Part shown: one piece after another, positions 59,537-64,000 of the stretch
How the letters are laid out: every line of letters starts with the position of its first letter
Numbering within the stretch: the stretch's first letter is position 1
DNA from: Paraburkholderia edwinii
GTDB taxonomy: Bacteria > Pseudomonadota > Gammaproteobacteria > Burkholderiales > Burkholderiaceae
Assembly: GCF_019428685.1 (NCBI RefSeq)
Contig: NZ_CP080096.1
Location: 744,001-808,000 of the forward strand
DNA: 64,000 nucleotides
Direction of reading: 5' to 3'
The notes under the pieces: model-generated
The model's database searches: none
Told to the model about the DNA's origin: nothing
What the model saw: only the letters and a program-made list of their open reading frames with translations
Made by a program: the position numbers and the translations under genes

Positions 59537-60508
59537 ATGACGCTCGAGTCGAACGACATGGTCAGGCGGCTGAGCGCGCGTCTGAAAATGCGGCACCTGG
59601 TGCTGTTGCTGCAGATCGAGCAGCACGGCTCGCTTACGCGCGTCGCGCAACATATGGCTAGCAGTCAACCGGCCGTAACGAATGCGTTGGCGGAACTGGA
59701 GAGCATGTTCGGCATGCCGCTCTTCGAACGCTCGTCGCGTGGCATGTTGCCCACTGCGCTCGGTTCGGTTGTGCTCGAGCGAGCGCGGGCGATGATCCAC
59801 GATCTCGACCATCTTGCTCGGGACATGACGGCGGTTGCCGTCGGGCACGCGGCGCACCTGCACATCGGCGTGATTCCGTTTATCTCCGGTCAACTGCTGG
59901 CGGCTGCGTTGAATCGGGTGCATGCCAGCATGGAGCGGCGGGTGACGGTGACCATCCACGAAGGCACCAGCGATCAACTGTTGCCGCAATTGCGCGACCA
60001 TGTCGTCGATGTTGTGATCGCACGGGCGTCGTCGTCGGTAGACCTGAGCAGGACCCGCTTCGAAGTGCTATTCCGGCAGCGTCCGCGGCTGATCGCAAAC
60101 CGGCGCCTCGCGGCAAAACTGGCGCGCACGAAGCTGGACTGGCGCAAACTGCTGACGCTGGACTGGATTCTCGGCGCACCTCACACGCCGATGAGAGAAC
60201 AAGTGGCCGATCTGTTTCTGGCGGCGGGAACAGCACCGCCGGTGCCGGTGGTGGAGAGTTATTCGTCCAAGCTCATTGGCGAAATGATTGCCTCTAGCGA
60301 AGAGGCCGTATCGATCGTTCCATCGGATATCGCTGAAGAACTGGTTCGAATCGCGGGCGTCGCAATCGTGCCTTACTCGTTTGAATGGACGCTTCCGCCC
60401 ATTGCGCTATTCACTCGCTCGGAAGGTTCGCACTCCGCGGCACAGAAGCTGTTTGTCGAATCGTTACGCCAGATTTGCGCGGACACGTACGCTAAAACAC
60501 GGGATTAA
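59537..60508 (+). CDS. LysR-family regulator
   Basis: A 323-residue LysR: HTH in residues about 15-80 (KMRHLVLLLQIEQHGSLTRVAQHMASSQPAVTNALAELES in sense) and ligand domain with typical QLLPQLRDHVVDVVIARA. It resembles the GbpR-type LysR group. Located divergently from maeB, so it may regulate it, but such placement is only suggestive. ATG start with weak GCTGAACG upstream. Confidence 0.9.
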   Translation: MTLESNDMVRRLSARLKMRHLVLLLQIEQHGSLTRVAQHMASSQPAVTNALAELESMFGMPLFERSSRGMLPTALGSVVLERARAMIHDLDHLARDMTAVAVGHAAHLHIGVIPFISGQLLAAALNRVHASMERRVTVTIHEGTSDQLLPQLRDHVVDVVIARASSSVDLSRTRFEVLFRQRPRLIANRRLAAKLARTKLDWRKLLTLDWILGAPHTPMREQVADLFLAAGTAPPVPVVESYSSKLIGEMIASSEEAVSIVPSDIAEELVRIAGVAIVPYSFEWTLPPIALFTRSEGSHSAAQKLFVESLRQICADTYAKTRD

Positions 60509-60522
60509 GGGCCGACCTTAAT
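60504..60522 (+). terminator. Weak terminator-like inverted repeat after LysR
   Basis: ATTAAGG and CCTTAAT (60504-60510 with 60516-60522) form a seven-base stem overlapping the LysR stop codon (60506-60508). No T-tail follows. A weak terminator at best. The remaining 300 bases to 60828 show no gene. Confidence 0.35.
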
Positions 60523-60828
60523 TCCGCCGTTTCTCCCTCTATGCATTGAATCGATTCCATTCCAGGAAAGTCCGTCGCATCCGATTTCTCCGATTCCGGC
60601 CAAGGAAGACTCACATCGCAAGCGTTCAAGCTGCGCCGCGCGATGAAGCCGGACGGGCAGTCAATTCGTTATCCACACTGTTCTGACCAAATATCCAGCA
60701 TTCGCCGGGAATCATATTCCGGAGGAATAAGCACGGCTTACGCGTGTTCTCGACAAGTGACCGGAGCCCGTTGGCAAGCTATCTGAGCTTTGCGTGGCGT
60801 CCGATTGGTTGAAAAAAGAACTCGCGCT

Positions 60829-62484
60829 ATGTCAGAACAGGGATCAGATTGCACACCACTTTCGAACGCACTTCTCACACTTGCACAGCGCTTGCGTCGC
60901 GGCGCGCTTCGGCATGCAAGCCACTGCGCGTCGACGCTGTCAGGCATCGCTGCGGCCACGCTGCTTGCCGCTTGCAGCAGTTACACATTTCCGTCGGGAA
61001 CGCCCAGCACGTATAGCAGTAATGCGGTCCAGGCGAGCCAGTCCGCGTCGCGGCCGCTCGTCGGCATGGCGATTTCAGGCGGCGGCAACCGTTCAGCTTT
61101 GTTTGCGGCCTATGTACTCGAGCTGTTCGGCAGTCTGCCTGTGGTCGCACCGCTTGGCACTGCTACACCGGGTCGGCCCATCAGTTTCCTCGATTCGGTC
61201 GGCTATCTGTCGAGCGTATCGAGCGGCAGCTTTGCCGCGTCTTACTTCAGCATGCACGGCATCGGCGACTATAGCGAGATGCTAACCGGTAAAACTGTCC
61301 CTGTACGGTATGAGCAGTTTTTCACGGAATTCAAGCAGCGGATGAACTTCAACTGGAAGCTCGCGCTATTTGAGAACAAGCTCTTTACATTCAGCTCAAA
61401 CGCGCATGGCTGGACAGAAGCGATCGACAAGCAGTTGGTGCAGGGCGCCACCTTTGCCGACCTCGACAAACGGGAGGCTTCCGGTGCAAGCCCGTATCTG
61501 ATTCTGAACGCCACGCACTACGATACCGGCCGCCGCTTTGTGATGACGACGATTCCGAATCGTGCGTTCTGCCTGAATACGGAGCAACTGGCGCTCAATG
61601 TGATCTATACGCCCGCAGAACAGGAGCAACGTATCGACAACACCCAGACAGCGAAGCTGGACCAGTGCGACCATCACGATGCGCTGACGCCGGAAGGTTT
61701 CGACAACTTCTGGAACCCCGAAGAGCAGTCCATACAGAGCGCCCAGGTGCCGCTTTCGCACGCGGTCGCGGCGTCGGGGGCATTTCCGTTGATCATTGGT
61801 CCGATCGCCTACAGGCTGACCGGTAACCATGAACTGTTGCATCTGGTCGATGGCGGCGTGACCGACAACAGCGGTGTCGAATCGATCCAGCAACTGTTCC
61901 TGCGCGATTTGCTGAAGAACCATGCGCATCGCGACCTGATTGTCTCGCTTGACGCCTCGTTGCCGTTCAACGCATACGGCACCACGATCGCTGACGACAG
62001 GTGGCCGCTTTCCATGTTTGCCGATGACCCGACGCGCCTGTCCGATATTCAGGAGGAGCGTGCCTCGACGTACCGCCGCGACTTGTGGAATGTCACCACG
62101 TACGCGGCGCGGACGTTAAAGCGTGCAGACGGTGCGGTTACGCGGCTTAACGTCGTCAATCTGAAGCCGGATGATCTGAACGTGAGCTCGCTGCAAATCG
62201 ATACGCCCGATTGCCATATCCATTACGACAGCGCGCAAGCCGTCTATACCGCGGCGCGCGATATCCCGACCGCCTATCACCTCGCGGGTTGCGATCTGCA
62301 ACTCGTGCGGATTGCCGCCTGCTGGAGCGTGCATCAACACGCGCGGCAAATTCAGCAATTCTTCGATCCGGCGCTTGCGGATCGCCGCCGCGGAGGTGAC
62401 AGCGCAGTCGCCGATGCAAGCGGTGTGCTTGCTTCGCGCATCCAGGATATGTGCCCGGAACTCGTCGCCGCTCACGCGTTCTGA
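60829..62484 (+). CDS. Patatin-like phospholipase lipoprotein
   Basis: About 551 residues from the ATG at 60829; a GTG at 60790 would give 564. An N-terminal positive stretch is followed by the lipobox LLAACSS, so it is a lipoprotein. Patatin fold: GGGNRSA oxyanion loop, S-S-V-S-S-G-S containing the nucleophile serine, and the DGG aspartate in LVDGGVTDNSGV. The catalytic dyad therefore looks intact, suggesting a phospholipase or lipase at the cell envelope. Longer than average (extra insertions about residues 250-300). Stands alone, upstream region about 300 bases without a gene. Confidence 0.85.
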   Translation: MSEQGSDCTPLSNALLTLAQRLRRGALRHASHCASTLSGIAAATLLAACSSYTFPSGTPSTYSSNAVQASQSASRPLVGMAISGGGNRSALFAAYVLELFGSLPVVAPLGTATPGRPISFLDSVGYLSSVSSGSFAASYFSMHGIGDYSEMLTGKTVPVRYEQFFTEFKQRMNFNWKLALFENKLFTFSSNAHGWTEAIDKQLVQGATFADLDKREASGASPYLILNATHYDTGRRFVMTTIPNRAFCLNTEQLALNVIYTPAEQEQRIDNTQTAKLDQCDHHDALTPEGFDNFWNPEEQSIQSAQVPLSHAVAASGAFPLIIGPIAYRLTGNHELLHLVDGGVTDNSGVESIQQLFLRDLLKNHAHRDLIVSLDASLPFNAYGTTIADDRWPLSMFADDPTRLSDIQEERASTYRRDLWNVTTYAARTLKRADGAVTRLNVVNLKPDDLNVSSLQIDTPDCHIHYDSAQAVYTAARDIPTAYHLAGCDLQLVRIAACWSVHQHARQIQQFFDPALADRRRGGDSAVADASGVLASRIQDMCPELVAAHAF

Positions 62485-62687
62485 AGACGTGCGAGCGAGT
62501 GTTTTTATCGCTTCGTGAAACGGGGGAGAAAGCCCGCGCAAATTTCAGCTGAAATTATTGGGAATGTTTTTTCGGTTGAAAGGGCATTTCAACGGTTACA
62601 GTGGGTCGCGCAAATTCAATATGGAATAGATCCACGGGTTCCGCTGTTGTACCCCTTGGACCTGGCTCATTCTTCGGCGGCATACTT

Positions 62688-63128
62688 GTGACCCAATGGC
62701 ATAGCATTCTTTTCCCCGCCCTGGTGCTGGCAACGTGGACCTGTATCTGGCTATGGGGCATTGGCCTTGCTGAGTTCCTGTTTGCGCTCGTTATCGGCAT
62801 TCCGATGAAGAGAACCGCTTGCTGGACGCGAACCCGGGTGATGGTGTACGGCGCGCACAAGGATGGGACATGGATGAATTCCGACCGTTCGGGGTTGCTG
62901 CACGCGCCGATCATTTTCTATGTTTTTTCATTGGCGCTCACCATCACGCACTACGGAAATGGATTCGATTACGCGATATCCTGGTGCTACACGTTGTTAC
63001 GTATCGCGTGCAGCTTGAGCGAGGTCCTTTCGAACGGGCTTACGAAAAAGCAGGTTTTATTCTTTTCATCGAATGCGGCCTTAATCATTCTGTCAGCGCA
63101 TGTTATTTTCGAAATGTCGATTGACTAG
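62688..63128 (+). CDS. MAPEG-like membrane protein
   Basis: Start uncertain: a GTG at 62688 gives 146 residues, or GTG at 62601 gives 175. Four predicted membrane spans; the second half has R-S-G-L-L-H-A-P-I-I-F-Y and then A-I-S-W-C-Y-T-L-L-R-I-A-C-S-L-S, arranged like the NLFELPVLFY/ALAWLYVALRVLHSL pattern of MAPEG (eicosanoid and glutathione metabolism) proteins, though the asparagine is replaced. The charged TGAHKDGTW-like loop between spans is unusual. Function, if any, may be glutathione-linked detoxification; unproven. Confidence 0.6.
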   Translation: MTQWHSILFPALVLATWTCIWLWGIGLAEFLFALVIGIPMKRTACWTRTRVMVYGAHKDGTWMNSDRSGLLHAPIIFYVFSLALTITHYGNGFDYAISWCYTLLRIACSLSEVLSNGLTKKQVLFFSSNAALIILSAHVIFEMSID

Positions 63129-63270
63129 ACCGTAATGGTCATTTGAGACGATCGATGATAACTTTTGCAATGATCCTGTTTTGAGCGAGCCGGACGCAGT
63201 ACGACGCGACGGCGTTGCTCACGCCTTGGGCTTGCATGGGCGAGCCGATATTTCTCAGGTAGCTTCGCAC

Positions 63271-64000
63271 ATGCAAAGAAAGACCGGCCATGCTTTACCG
63301 TGGCGTATCGAAGATATCGACCTTACCCGTATCGACCGCGAACGCACCGCCGCCAACGAAGATCTGTTGCTGCTGCTATGCGGGTCTTCGTTTATGGAGA
63401 GCGGCACGCATCTGTATGCAAGCGACCTGAGCGCCTACTTCGATGGCGATCCGGAAGTGGTCGCGTGGCTCACCGACGAATGGAAGGCTGAGGAATTGCA
63501 GCATGGCCGGGCGCTGAAAATGTATATCGCGCACGTTTGGCCCGATTTCGACTGGGACACGGCATTCAAAAATTTCTTCGACGAGTATTCGACCTTATGC
63601 AACACAGAAGCGTTTGAGAAAACGCGTGCGCTCGAGATGGTCGCGCGTTGTGTGATCGAGACGGGCACGGCGTCGCTGTATCGTGCGATCGGTAGATACT
63701 CGAACGAACCCGTGTTAAAGCAGATCACCGACAACATCAGTGCGGACGAAGTGCGGCATTACAAGCACTTTCTGGCGTATTTCAAGAAGTACAACACGAT
63801 CGAACGCAACGGACGGTTTGCCGTGCTTATCGCGCTGGTGCGCCGCCTCATCGAGATGAAGAGCGAAGACTCGGATGTCGCGTTGCGCCATGCGTTTGCG
63901 ATGCGGTATCCGGAGCGGGACAGCGACTCGGCACAGAACAGGAAGATTGCTGGGCGCATTAACGGGCACGTGCGCCGGAACCTGTCAGCCGAGATGTGCG
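63271..64000 (+). CDS. Ferritin-like di-iron protein, cut by the window edge
   Basis: The frame from the ATG at 63271 is open to the end of the window, so the C terminus is missing. Over 240 residues are visible. Metal-binding motifs of ferritin-like four-helix proteins appear in order: F-M-E-S-G-T-H, D-E-W-K-A-E-E-L-Q-H (E-x-x-H), V-I-E-T-G-T-A-S, then D-E-V-R-H-Y-K-H. Together these give two Glu/His pairs for two irons. Related to ferritin-like domain proteins and acyl-ACP desaturase-type folds. A weak ribosome-binding site (CAGGTAG) precedes it. Probable oxidase or hydroxylase; substrate unknown. Confidence 0.75.
   Translation, partial: MQRKTGHALPWRIEDIDLTRIDRERTAANEDLLLLLCGSSFMESGTHLYASDLSAYFDGDPEVVAWLTDEWKAEELQHGRALKMYIAHVWPDFDWDTAFKNFFDEYSTLCNTEAFEKTRALEMVARCVIETGTASLYRAIGRYSNEPVLKQITDNISADEVRHYKHFLAYFKKYNTIERNGRFAVLIALVRRLIEMKSEDSDVALRHAFAMRYPERDSDSAQNRKIAGRINGHVRRNLSAEMC

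Overview
The window looks like part of a high-GC genome of the Paraburkholderia/Caballeronia/Burkholderia group (Betaproteobacteria). The signs are the gene style (LysR, AraC, GntR and TetR regulators each beside a small catabolic unit), a stand-alone bS21, the fused malic enzyme/phosphotransacetylase, and BON, DUF4397 and Tat-PhoX proteins. I saw no rRNA, tRNA, CRISPR array, integrase or complete insertion sequence. Most of the window is accessory chromosome: short regulator-plus-enzyme units separated by gene remnants.

Layout. 0-3.1 kb: DeoR regulator and MFS transporter, bS21 and two small conserved proteins. 3.1-9.2 kb: a patchwork of a SymE-like toxin, a GlcG/HbpS-type protein, several unknown or secreted proteins, a Nudix hydrolase and a LysE-type exporter whose ribosome-binding site lies in a perfect hairpin. 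9.2-13 kb: LysR with a divergent old yellow enzyme and a berberine-bridge-type FAD oxidase. 13.5-20 kb: secreted proteins, a MerR regulator, a broken AraC gene and a Tat-exported PhoX phosphatase behind a three-unit Pho box. 20-28.4 kb: AraC, VOC, TetR and Lrp regulators and enzymes, a ThDP enzyme and an acyl-CoA-dehydrogenase-like flavoprotein, with a decayed hydrolase and a GNAT remnant. 28.5-33 kb: unknown proteins of less typical composition, plus a 54-base scrap of a lysE-type gene.

33-45 kb: BON lipoprotein, YdeI-family protein, a zinc-less second methionyl-tRNA synthetase preceded by a Met-containing leader peptide and a terminator (a textbook attenuator layout), LysR/SDR, an Ntn amide hydrolase, and a three-gene unit joining two unknown proteins (one with a caspase/C80-like His...Cys pattern) to an Amj-type lipid II flippase. 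An alpha/beta hydrolase with a divergent LysR follows.

45-57 kb: the most coherent block is a sugar catabolic locus of GntR, ABC importer (ATPase, permease, binding protein), aldose dehydrogenase, LgoD-like dehydrogenase, UxaB-like reductase, altronate dehydratase, KDG kinase and an SGNH hydrolase. Read as a pathway it fits L-galactose (or a related 6-carbon sugar) to L-galactonate, D-tagaturonate, D-altronate, 2-keto-3-deoxygluconate and KDPG. A KDPG aldolase is not in the window. 57-64 kb: malic enzyme, LysR, a patatin-like lipoprotein, a MAPEG-like membrane protein and the start of a di-iron ferritin-like protein cut by the window edge.

The most promising candidates for something undescribed are the Amj-linked three-gene unit (39.7-42.3 kb), the attenuated second MetRS (34.1-35.8 kb) and the inferred L-galactose operon. 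All functional calls come from reading the sequence and remembered family features; no database search was run.
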